Assembly: GCA_021292165.1 (NCBI GenBank)
Contig: CM037880.1
Location: 210,194,942-210,258,941 of the forward strand
Source: Shinisaurus crocodilurus
Lineage: Eukaryota > Chordata > Lepidosauria > Squamata > Shinisauridae
Length of the DNA stretch: 64,000 nt
Direction: 5' to 3'
The notes under the pieces: generated by a model
The model's input: the letters and a program-made list of their open reading frames with translations, nothing else
What the model was told of the DNA's origin: nothing
The model's database searches: none
Shown: positions 10,411 through 19,221 of the stretch, piece by piece
How the letters are laid out: each line of letters starts with the position of its first letter
How positions within the stretch are numbered: position 1 is the stretch's first letter
Position numbers and translations under genes: made by a program

Positions 10411-10530
10411 TGTGGGAGAGCTCATGTGTTGCATGTTAAAGGACCCCAAATAGGAGGGCTGGGGAAAAAGTTCTGCCTGAGGTCTTGGAAGAGTTGCTGC
10501 CGGTCAATACTGTGCTAAGTGTAAGGTAGA
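10411..10530 (+). repeat. Possible degenerate SINE fragment
   Basis: Weak resemblance to the SINE at 45296-45440: cctgtgggagagctcatgtg, ttctgcctgaggtcttggaa, gagttgctgccggtcaatac. Too degraded for certainty. Confidence 0.3.
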
Positions 10531-10772
10531 TGAGCTGTAGGAGTGTGTAACGTACCTTAAGGGGGGGCGCCTCTCCCCGCAGCCCCCCTGCCGCTCGTTT
10601 CTCTGCAGCGTGTAGCGATTCTCTGCGCCGCTCGAGCAGCCACGCCGGCAGCAACGGGTCCCGTTGCGTCACTTCCGGCTGGCTGGAAGTGATGCGACGG
10701 GACCCTGTGCCGGCGTGCCGGGACCCTGCACTGCGTCTTTTCCGTAGAAACCAGGGCAACTGGGCTTAAAAC

Positions 10773-12163
10773 TGGAAACTGCCTTGGTCGCCCTGTGGGA
10801 TGACCTCTGCTGGAAGAGGGACAGGGGGAGTGCAACCCTGTTGATTCTCTTGGACCTCTCAGCGGCTTTTGATACCATCGACCATGGTATCCTTGGATAG
10901 GTTGTCTGGGTTGGGAGTTGGAGGCACTGCGCTCTAGTGGTTCCGATCCTACTTGGGTGGCCGATTCCAGAAGGTGGTGCTGGGGGATTACTGCTCTGTC
11001 CCTTGGCAGTTATGCCATGGGGTGCCACAGGGCTCTATTTTATCCCCTATGCTGTTTAACATCTACATGAAACCACTGGGAGCGGTTATCCGGAGGTGTG
11101 GGCTGAGGTGTCATCAATATGCAGATGACACCCAGCTCTATCTCTCCTTTTCATCAAATACAGGTGAGGCAGTGGCTGTTCTGAATCAGTGCCTGGACAC
11201 AGTAATGGACTGGATGAGGGCTAATAAACTGAGATTCAATCCAGATAAGACAGAGGTACTGTTAGTGGTGATGTTCAACCAGTTCTGGATGGGGTTGCAC
11301 TCCCCCTGAAGGATCAGGTTCATAGTTTGGGGGTGCTCTTGGATCCACAACTGTCACTTGAGGCACAGGTGAACTCGGTGGCACGCAGCACCTTTTATCA
11401 GCTTAGGCTGATATACCAACTACGTCCTTATCTAGACATAGATAGCCTAGCTACAGTTATCCATGCTCTGGTAACCTCTCGTTTGGATTACAGCACTCAA
11501 TGCATTATACGTGGGGCTGCCTTTGAAAACGGTCCGGAAACTTCAGCTGGTCCAAAATAGGGCAGCAAGATTGTTAACAGGGACTGGCCGACGAGAACAT
11601 ATTATGCCAGTGCTTTCTCATCTGCACTGGCTGCCAGTCTGTTTCCGGGCCCGATTCAAAGTGTTGGTGATAACATTTAAAGCCCTAAACGGCTTGGGGC
11701 CAGGGTATCTGAAGGATAGTCTCCTCCCATATGTACCTGCCCAGACACTAAGATCTGCATCGGCGGTCCTTCTCCGAGAGCCCCTGCCAAAGGAAGTGAG
11801 GCAGGTGGCTACCAGGAGGAGGGCCTTTTCTGCTGTGGCACCCCGGTTATGGAATGAGCTCCCCAAAGAGGTTCGCCTGGCGCCTACTTTGTATTCTTTC
11901 TGGCACCAGGTGAAGACCTTTCTGTTCTCCCAGGCATTTTAATCATCTTAATCATCTTAATCATTTTAATCTTGTAATTGTTTTTAATTCCGTTATTGAA
12001 ACTGCTGCTGCTAGCTCTGCTGTTTGTTTTTAATCTGTGGTTTTAAATTTTATATTTCATATTGTATTTTATGATTTTAACTGTTGTAAACCGCCCAGAG
12101 AGCTTCGGCTATTGGGTGGTATAAAAATGTATTAAATGAATGAATGAATAAATAAATAAATAA
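10773..12163 (+). mobile_element. L2 LINE, 5'-truncated, inserted in family A foldback
   Basis: Starts inside the RT domain and runs to the L2 tail (ccgcccagagagcttcggct, attgggtggtat, AATAAATAAATAA). A 6-bp duplication TAAAAC flanks it (10767-10772 and 12164-12169). The target is the exact centre of the foldback palindrome. Confidence 0.88.
10778..11942 (+). pseudogene. L2 reverse transcriptase, partial, frameshifted
   Basis: L2-clade RT fragments in several frames: [10 protein letters not shown] near 10862 (motif A), HGVPQGSILSPMLFNIYMKP near 11015-11070 (motif B), RCHQYADDTQLYLSFS near 11105-11150 (motif C, catalytic YADD intact), NKLRFNPDKTEVLLV near 11224-11270 (motif D), LGVLLDPQLSLEAQV near 11322-11375 (motif E), then the C-terminal part GLPLKTVRKLQLVQNRAARL and FSAVAPRLWNELPKEVR ending at 11942. 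Frameshifts occur between 10870 and 10950, near 11275 and near 11510-11520. The residue order matches the intact ORF at 51869-54799 from about residue 580 onward. Confidence 0.88.
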
Positions 12164-12449
12164 TAAAACGGCCGTTTTAAGCCCTGTTGCCCTGGTTTCT
12201 ATGGGAAAGACGCAGCGCGGGGTCCCGGCGCACCGGCGCAGGGTCCCAGTGCCGCATTGCGTCACTTCCGGCTAGCCAGAAATGGCGTGACTGGACCCTG
12301 GCGTGGGCAGCGCGGTGGCTCGTCGCAGAGAGGCAAGCGGGGCCCCGGTCGCGGTAAGGCCCGCGAGTCTTGGGGGGGCGTGAGCGGGGCCGATTTCAGC
12401 TCGCTACACCCCCCCTCCCGAGCCGAGCAGTTACATCCCTAAGAGCTGT

Positions 12450-12940
12450 ACATGTTCAGGAGAAGGAAGAAGGCACCAACATTTATACAGTCAGGGTACC
12501 TGCTACGCTGGGCTCAACTCCATACATCACATGAGAGACCATCTAGCTGAGCCTGTGAGTCCTGCAAGACCTGGTCCCTGCTTCCCTGGCTCTTGACACC
12601 TGGCCGGGGGTGGGTGGGGCCTGACCGACTCCAGCTACAAAACCTGCTACTGCTTTTGCCTTTTTTTCTTTTTTCTTTTACCTTAGTATAATTATTATCG
12701 AATTGTTTATGGTTATCTGTAATAATTTCTATTGTATTTTTTGAATATTATATTTAGTGTTTTTTAATATATTTTGTAAATTATATTTACTGCTCTCTGA
12801 AACTTTGTAAATTATTTTTTGAATATTATATTTAGTGTTCTTTGATGTTTTGTAAATTATATCTACTGTTAATTATTTGCCGTGCTGTGAGCCGCTTTGG
12901 GCACATTTTTTGTGGAAAAGTGGCATACAAATAAAAGATC

Positions 12941-12985
<45 letters not shown>
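12450..12985 (+). repeat. LINE-like 3' UTR with (GAT)n tail
   Basis: From about 12655 an AT-rich stretch carries a direct duplication of a roughly 65-bp block (about 12737-12802 and 12811-12875, both with gaatattatatttagtgtt). It then has gtgctgtgagccgctttggg and gtggcatacaaataaa, a typical LINE/SINE tail, ending in (ATG)n at 12940-12985. The first 200 bp hold nothing recognised. Confidence 0.5.
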
Positions 12986-13054
12986 CGGCATATATGTGAA
13001 AGGGGAAAGTGCTAGTCAGAGAGAACTAAGGGTAGTGCAGCAACCAGTGGCAAT

Positions 13055-13472
13055 TAGGTATGTATCCATGAGTCTCGGGGGGGGGCTGAAAGCAGGCCGA
13101 AAGCGGGCCGAAAGCAGCCCGCTCAGCCCCCCCGAGACTCTCACAACTTACCTTCCCACCGCTTGATCCGCGCCGAGGAAACGAGCTTCAGTTCCTTGGC
13201 ACATCTCTTTCCAGTTCCACTGGGGCTGCGTTTTTAGCATAAAAACAAGAGCAACCCAGCTTGAAATGGCCGCGATTTGCTGTTCGTGGACATTTTAAGC
13301 TGGGTTGCCCTGGTTTTTACGCTAAAAACGCAGGGTGGGGTCCCATCGCATCACTTCCTGGCAGCCAGAAGTGATGTGATGGGCTCCTCGCTGCCGCCAT
13401 GAGGAATCGAGCGGCGGGGGGGTACTTGCCGAGAACAAGGCGAGCACCCCCCAAGGTAAGTGTGCAGCCCTA
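13055..13472. mobile_element. Foldback hAT-like element, family A, copy 3
   Basis: Central palindrome about 13225-13335: ggctgcgtttttagcataaa, gcaacccagcttgaaatggc, cgcgatttgc on the left; ttaagctgggttgccctggt, ttttacgctaaaaacgcagg on the right. A second inner palindrome near the left end is built from gagtctcggggggg and cagcccccccgagactc. Ends TAGGTATG and CAGCCCTA are decayed; flanks do not give a clean TSD. Confidence 0.72.
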
Positions 13473-13549
13473 GGCACTCACAGATGAAAGAGAAGCCGTA
13501 CTCCACAGGGCTCTGGAGGAATGGAACTCTACCAGATGGTACAGACTAC

Positions 13550-14470
13550 TGATTTATGTAATAGATTTATACCCAGCTTTTCAGAGTAAAATCCACACAG
13601 AATGCATTACAACATATTTTAAAATACAAAATAAATGACCAAATCATAAATATGCAACACAAGAATCTTTAAAATAACAAATGGGATGGCAGCAGCACTA
13701 AAATTAACTCAGATGCTGGAGTAATTAGCACATTAAAGTCCTCCTAAAGGCCAGCAGAGATGGGGCCACACATGTCCCAGGGAAGGGAAGATTTGGGGCC
13801 ACCACAGAAAGAGCTCTGTACCTGAAACTTGCCAATCTCCTTGGCTCTCCCTGGTGGACCAAAGAGCAGAACCTTAGATTCAGATATTAAAGCTTGGGCA
13901 GGCTCATACATGTGAAGGCTGTCCTTCAGATAAGCTGGTCCCAAACCATTTAGAGGTTTAAACGCTGGCACCAGCACTTTATATCGGCCTCAGAAATGAA
14001 CAGGCATCCAATGTAACTGGCACAGAATATGTGTAACATATTCCAAATGGCTACATCCTATGAATGTTCTTGCTGCTGCATTCTGCACCAACTCTAGTTT
14101 CTGGACCGTCTTCAAGAGTGGCCCCACATAAAACAAACTGCAGTAATCAAGATGGACATAACGAAAGCATGTGTTACTGAGACAAGAACAGCATTTTATA
14201 GATGAGGCCACAGCTGGTGAACCGGCTGAAGCTTGTAAAAACAAAACAAACAAACAAACCACTCCTGGCCACTACGACCTGTGCCAACTTGGTGACCATC
14301 AAGTCCAAGAGAACTCCCAAACTGTGTATTTAGCTCTTCAGCAGGAGTGCAAGCCCATGCAGAATCAGTTGCACTTCATCCAGATCAGCAGATTTTCCAA
14401 CCTGCAATATTTCTGTCTCGACTGGATTAAGTTGCCACTTGTTTGCCCTCAACTACCCCAAATCTGCTAG
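13550..14470 (-). pseudogene. Degenerate L2-type LINE, 3' half
   Basis: Minus-strand frames include LDYCSLFYVGPLLKTVQKLE, LVQNAAARTFIGCSHLEYVT and LCQLHWMPVHF (14155-13990), then FKPLNGLGPAYLKDSL (about 13960-13915), collinear with residues 823-900 of the intact ORF at 51869. Upstream coding sequence to about 14470 is recognisable only as the reverse-strand pattern of an L2 thumb region. Stops and frameshifts throughout. Its left 160 bp (13679-13839) is the donor of an inverted copy at 17123-17283. Confidence 0.75.
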
Positions 14471-15235
14471 TTTACAAACCTCGGCAGTCGGCATGGGCCA
14501 CAGATTTTCACAAAACCATTTCATCTTAGCTGACCTCCCTCCCATCAGGAAAGTCAACGTATAATGTTCCCATACAATCATCTTTTAAAGGTTTCCCCTG
14601 TGTTGATTGTCCTCAGCCTCAGTTTCCCTCTCAGATGGCATAAGGAAGATATCTTGGGATAATACGTGTGTCTATAGGCCAATACAAGATGCATTAGACC
14701 CAAATCATGTTGTCATTTTCTGGATTGTATTAACCATGCTGTTCAGGTCTATAAGAACTGGTGTGTGTGTGTGTGTGTGTGTGGTATTCATCCAACATTA
14801 TGCACACATGAGGATACGTGCTGGGAAGTGCAGAAAGAGAAGAGATAATCCAAACTGGCCCATTATATTTCATTCTATCTGGGTTGTTTTTTAAAAGCAT
14901 TCCTATCAAGGAACTTCTCTCAGAATAAATACTATTATTCATGTCACCATGACATGGATGTAAAGTCTGTCATTATGGGAACATTACAAGCCATTACTTT
15001 ACCTTCTTGAGCCTACAAGCTAAAAGACCCGATAATTGTTATTGCTAATAAAAGTAACTGCTATGGCTCTGGGTTTTCAAATATAATTACATAGAGAGGA
15101 TACTTGGCTGCCATTTACTTACCCAACCCTTCTAATAGGCATATAACTCTATTAGAAACAGAGGAGGTGTGGATTACTGGAGATTAAATCCAAAAATGTG
15201 TCCCTACTGTTCCTGAGGGAGAGCATTTGTATGTG
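14471..15235. other. Unassigned sequence with a (GT)n tract
   Basis: Holds (GT)n at 14760-14783. The segment 14803-14881 is duplicated exactly at 17045-17123. No gene or named repeat recognised. Confidence 0.5.
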
Positions 15236-15268
<33 letters not shown>

Positions 15269-15284
15269 ACTCACTCACTCACTC
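15236..15284. repeat. (CT)n followed by (CTCA)n microsatellite
   Basis: CT repeats to about 15264, passing directly into CTCA/CACT tetranucleotides to 15284. Confidence 0.92.
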
Positions 15285-15316
15285 TTGCTCTCTGAGCCAA
15301 AGCAGACTGTATAGAG

Positions 15317-15437
15317 CAGTGTTCCTCCAACCTTGGGTCCCCAGATGTTTTTGGCCTACAACTCCCCCTACGCTGGCTGGGGCGTGCTGGGAGTTGTAGG
15401 CCAAAAACATCTGGGGACCCAAGGTTGGAGGACACTG
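15317..15437. mobile_element. Small hAT MITE (CAGTGTTC ends), copy 1
   Basis: A 121-bp near-perfect palindrome: ccaaccttgggtccccagat, gtttttggcctacaactccc on the left, its reverse complement on the right. Ends are CAGTGTTCC and GGACACTG. The flanking octamer gtatagag is exactly duplicated (15309-15316, 15438-15445), with TA at positions 4-5 as expected for Buster-type hAT elements. Confidence 0.9.
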
Positions 15438-15756
15438 GTATAGAGGAACAATGGAAATTAGAAGGAAGTGCTTCAGTAAAAGTTGCCATATCTTTTCCTG
15501 AGACAGGTGGCTTTAAATCTCCCAAACTCAATCCACCTGTTAGATCTCTAGTATCTTCCTGCCTGCCCACCCATCCATTCTCTTAATGGTTAACTCATCT
15601 AGAGACCTGTTTGCCAGAGCAGGTCAGGAAGAATGTGGACAGTAGGACAGGGGAGAAAACTGGTAGGAGGTATTATGGGTGAGATTTTATTTATTTATTT
15701 ATTATATTTATACCCCACCTTTTTTCCTGCAAGGAACCCAAGGTGGTGTCGTAAAT

Positions 15757-16140
15757 AATAATAATAATAATAATAATAATATTTATTTACTACCCGCCTC
15801 TCCTCTAGATCGAGGCGGGGAACAACAGAAATATAAATACCTAAACTAAAACAACACAATATATACTATTAAACATCTTAAACATCCTAAAACATCTTAA
15901 AACATCTTTAAACATCCTTAAAGCATCTTAAAAACATCTTTAAAACATCCTAAAATTCCGCCGGATAGGCCTGCCGGAAGAGTTCAGTCTTTATGGCTTT
16001 TTTAAAGTCCAAAAGACTGACAAGTTGACGTATCTCCTCCGGCAGGCCATTCCATAATCTGGGAGCAGCAGAAGAGAAGGTCCTCTGGGTAATGCTAGTC
16101 AGCCTAGTTTTGGCTGACTGAAGCAGATTCAGTTCCATCC
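15757..16140 (-). pseudogene. L2-like LINE 3' end, partial ORF2 C-terminus
   Basis: The minus-strand frame 16138-15950 gives RLTSITQRTFSSAAPRLWNG and LPEEIRQLVSLLDFKKAIKT, the C-terminal LINE signature seen as FSVAAPTLWNSLP in the intact L2. The 3' UTR holds repeated aaacatcttaaaacat units, a hairpin from cccgcctc and gaggcggg (about 15798-15819) and an (ATT)n tail at 15757-15782. A different subfamily from the L2 at 51719-55186. Confidence 0.72.
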
Positions 16141-16171
16141 AGTTCCATCCATCCAGTTCCGAGATAAGCCG

Positions 16172-16350
16172 TAGTCATAGATTTCATAGATTTCATAGAT
16201 CATAGAGTTGGAAGGAGCCTACAAGGCTATCGAGTCCAACCCCCTGCTCAATGCAGGAAACTAGAGGAGGGGTCTCCCATCCAAGTAACAACCAGGCTTG
16301 ACCCTGCTTAGCTTTCCACACTCAGACAAGCTGAGCCAGCGTAAGCCACA
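16172..16350 (-). mobile_element. 5S-rRNA-derived SINE with CR1-like tail, copy 2
   Basis: Minus strand: GGAAAGCTAAGCAGGGTC, CCTGGTTGTTACTTGG, ATGGGAGACC (5S internal promoter region), then CTAGTTTCCTGCATTGAGCA and the CR1 3' blocks, ending in ATGAAATCT repeats. agtcat occurs on both sides (about 16171-16177 and 16350-16355), a possible short TSD. About 95% similar by eye to 1160-1348. Confidence 0.78.
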
Positions 16351-16777
16351 GTCATTATCACAGTGCGAGTGTCAAAGCCAAAATATATCCGTCCAAAACA
16401 GAGCAAACGTAAACCAGTTTGGGATCAGGCAAAGTCGTGGTCAGGGTCATTCCAAGGTTCAAAGGTACAAGTCTGAGGTCAGGAATGTCAGGAGCGTCTG
16501 GCCGTAGCTGTGGTAACAAACAATTGCTTCCAGCATCTGAGTGTGTTTCGGACCTGCCTTTTGAGCAGGCGCTGATTGGTAAGGCTGCCAAGCTGGGTCA
16601 GGCCGCACTCAGCCTGGCCCCACACCAAACACACTACGGCCCAGCTGGTCTCTGTCTGACCTACTGGAGGCACAACAGGTGGCTTACATAATCCTCATCC
16701 TCCGCTCCATTTTATCCTCACAACAACCCTGTGAGGTAGGTTAGGCTGAGAGTCAGTGACTGGCCCAAAGTCACGTA

Positions 16778-17016
16778 CCTCCCATAACATTGAACCAGGC
16801 CCCAAGAAAGTAGCACGTTTTGCTATGGCTGCAGATGAAACAAGCTGCAGTGATATGGTATGAAAAGTCATGTCTGTTGCTATAGAGCCCATGGTTTCCC
16901 TCCACATAGCTGTTTGATGTTTGAATTTCATTGTCTTTCTCTTGTTCTTGTAGTTTTTGGAGTCAATAATGTTAGTGCTGAAAGAATTAATATATTACCT
17001 ATAAGTGGGGTTTATT
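16778..17016. other. Unassigned sequence
   Basis: Nothing recognised between the SINE remnant and the mosaic. Confidence 0.4.
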
Positions 17017-17283
17017 GGGATGGCAGGAGCAGCACTAAAATTAACACACATGAGGATACGTGCTGGGAAGTGCAGAAAGAGAAGAGATAATCCAAACTGG
17101 CCCATTATATTTCATTCTATCTGAGATTGGCAAGTTTCAGGTACATAGCTCTTTCTGTGGTGGCCCCAAATCTTCCCTTCCCTGGGACATGTGTGGCCCC
17201 ATCTTTGCTGGCCTTTAGGAGGATTTTAAAGTGCTAATTACTCCAGCATCTGAGTTAATTTTAGTGCTGCTACCATCCCATTT
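17017..17283. other. Mosaic of three local copies (rearrangement scar)
   Basis: Piece 1, 17017-17045, is a direct copy of 13683-13709 with a 2-bp insertion. Piece 2, 17045-17123, is an exact 79-bp direct copy of 14803-14881. Piece 3, 17123-17283, is an inverted copy of 13679-13839 with about five differences in 161 bp. The pieces abut without filler, and pieces 1 and 3 form 27-bp inverted ends. Confidence 0.88.
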
Positions 17284-17690
17284 CCAGGAGCAGTGGAAGC
17301 CCTGTTCAGGCATTCAGCCTGAACATGTGGGGGCATGTGCCTCCAACCTCCCTCTATGTGCCACCCTGTGCCCCTTCACACCTGACCTTCCTGACACTGA
17401 CACATTAAAAGTGAAGAGCTGAAGGGGGATTCTAAACACAATTAGGCGTTTGTGCTGAATGCATGAAGGTCCGGAGTAGAAGGGGGCAGGGCCGGCATAA
17501 TATGGAAATGTTGCGGGTTGGGGCAGTTCATGTAGCCCTGGGCCCCTACATGCTTTGTGCCATCATGCAGTCAGGGTGAACGCCCGAGGAGGGCTACTGA
17601 GAAACTCAAATCCCAGGAATCCCATGATAATTTGAACATTTTTGAGACATTGGACCCGCCTCACTGTAACACAATAGGTTTCTTTATATG
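17284..17690. other. Unassigned sequence
   Basis: No repeat or exon recognised. Confidence 0.4.
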
Positions 17691-17691
17691 A

Positions 17692-18423
17692 TACTAGCTG
17701 CTGCCCGCGGCTGCGCTCGCGTGGATTTTAGGATTTGGTATAATTGTTTTTAAAAGAAACAAGTATGGAAAAGATGCAGTGTCCCTGACTGAAAGTGTAA
17801 CGTTTAGGCTGGGTGCTGGCAGCAGCAATCTTTTGTGACTGAAATATCTGTTCTTAAAGAAAAATCAGGTTAATCCTGAGAGTCTACAGGTGATGAAGAG
17901 TGAGCATGCCAAGTTTGGGGTAGATCCGTCTAAACGTGATGGAGCCTATGCGACGATGCCCCCCACACAACAGTCAGTCAGTCAGTCATGTAAAACGTTT
18001 CCCTCCCTTTTCACGCCCTCAGAGAACATTCTAAACGGCCTAGGGGAGATTTGCATACCCAGCCCTATTGGCCCCTGCAGGAATTCATACGAACATTCTA
18101 AGAGTCGTATGGGCTATTTGCATAACTTGCTCCTATTGGGTCCTGCAGCAATTACTGAGGTGAGGCCGATTTGCATAACCTGCTGCCCTGTTGTTTTGCC
18201 CATAGGAGATATGATTGTGGGGTAATTTCCCCCCCCCTTTTTCACCCCCCTAGGGATGGAATTTCCCAAAATCCTTCCTTAGTGGGGGTCTACGTCATAA
18301 AAGCAATGTCCCTTCAAAATTTCACGTTCCTAGATTAAACGGTTTGAGCAGGGCGTTGATGAGTAAGTCAATCAGTCAGTCAGTCAGTCAGTCAGGACAC
18401 CTTCTTTTATATACGGTATATAG
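17692..18423. repeat. Unclassified repeat with (CAGT)n blocks
   Basis: Starts tactagctgctgcccgcggc and gattttaggatttgg, and ends with (CAGT)n and ttttatatacggtatataga. Internal cagtcagtcagtcagt tracts at 17981-17994 and 18368-18394. Includes ttcatacgaacattctaa (18082-18099). A second, rearranged copy at 61917-63240 shares the head and the gatttgcata/gaacattcta blocks. Ends of this kind occur on several invertebrate and vertebrate mobile elements, but I cannot assign a class. Confidence 0.55.
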
Positions 18424-18930
18424 ACCGGTCATGTTGTTCAAATGTCTGACTGCCATCTCCTAAAGCAGTTACTTTATTCCCAACTCAAGGATGGAAAGTG
18501 GAATATCGGTGGTCAGTATAAGAGGTTTAAAGATGTTCATAAGGCTAATCTAAAAAAAATGCAATATAAACATCGAAAACTGGGAAGCTCTGGCCCATGA
18601 ATGATCTAAATGGAGGTTGGCCTCTCACAAAGGTTCCATGGACTTTGAAGAAGCCTGAGTGCACGGCGAAAGGGAGAAACGTGCTAAGCGAAAAGCACAT
18701 CAAACAAATCCTTTACAGGACCATCTTCCATCTGGTAACCTGTGTCCTCACTGTGGGAAGCTGTGTGGATCTAGAATTGGCCTCCACAGTCACTTATGGA
18801 CCCATCACTAGAGTCTACACAATTTTCTTTAGAATTTCCTCCTGTTAAAATTTTTCTTTTTGTAATTTTTTTATCCTGGAAGACAATCTTACTCGGTCAC
18901 GAGTGATCACCTGATGATGATGATGATAGA
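18424..18930 (+). pseudogene. LINE ORF2 C-terminus with CCHH-type finger, degenerate
   Basis: Frame from 18424 reads TGHVVQMSDCHLLKQLLYSQ, LKDGKWNIGGQYKRFKDVHK and ANLKKMQYKHRKLGSSGP then a stop. This is the GHV-RM...KQLLY...GGQ-KR-KD pattern of a widespread family of LINE C-termini. In another frame, about 18660-18826, comes a basic EREKRAKRKAHQ stretch and LCPHCGKLCGSRIGLHSHLW followed by THH, the C-terminal zinc-finger motif (two Cys, two to three His) of the same proteins. At least one frameshift separates the halves. The 3' UTR has cttactcggtcacgagtgat and a (GAT)n end at about 18913-18925. The finger probably binds nucleic acid in the parent family. Clade not determined. Confidence 0.7.
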
Positions 18931-19221
18931 TGATATGAATCAGGTTCCCAAAAGGAGGATGGAAACAAAGCCAATGATATGACAATATCATCTAAGCCCT
19001 GTCTTGGTAAGTTGGGGTTGTAGAATATTATCATGCAGTAGACCTCTGAGGTTTCCGTTGCTGTTGTTTTAAGTAACTAGAAAGGTTCCACCTCCATGAT
19101 GCTTTTACACACTGAATACTAGAGCTTAGATGTTACATATTCATTGATTTGCATGTATAGAACTGTTGACAACAGAGCCAGAACTGGCACTAGGACCAAG
19201 ACTTCATACAGATGTGACTAT
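18931..19221. other. Unassigned sequence
   Basis: No feature recognised. Confidence 0.4.

Larger units (their letters stand above)
10538..12441. mobile_element. Foldback hAT-like element, family A, copy 2, split by L2
   Basis: Left half 10538-10772 ends in gtagaaaccagggcaactgg and gcttaaaac. Right half 12170-12441 starts ggccgttttaagccctgttg and ccctggtttctatggg. Both carry GC-rich subterminal blocks with cgtcacttccggct. Outer ends are TAGGAGTG and CATCCCTA; flanking octamers tgagctgt (10531-10538) and agagctgt (12442-12449) match 7 of 8, as a hAT TSD should. Without the LINE it is about 510 bp. No transposase. Confidence 0.8.
15747..16677. mobile_element. Probable solo LTR with two nested insertions
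   Basis: Begins TGTCG and ends ACAACA, has TG...CA termini, and is flanked by GGTGG at 15742-15746 and 16678-16682, the 5-bp duplication of an LTR retrotransposon. After removing an L2-like fragment (15757-16140) and a 5S SINE (16172-16350) roughly 370 bp of LTR sequence remain. On the minus strand this has the gactttg/ggactttga-like texture of reptile Gypsy LTRs, so Gypsy is my guess. No internal gag or pol. Confidence 0.6.
15680..16777 (-). mobile_element. tRNA-derived SINE (GCCAGTGTGGCG head), split by an LTR insert
   Basis: Left part 15680-15746 is the SINE 3' end (minus strand) with tttcctgcaaggaacccaag; right part 16678-16777 continues with gcttacataatcctcatcct and ccattttatcctcacaacaa, ggctgagagtcagtgactgg. 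Joining at the 5-bp duplication GGTGG restores the order of the copy at 8575-8804. The tRNA-like head beyond 16777 is missing. Confidence 0.85.
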
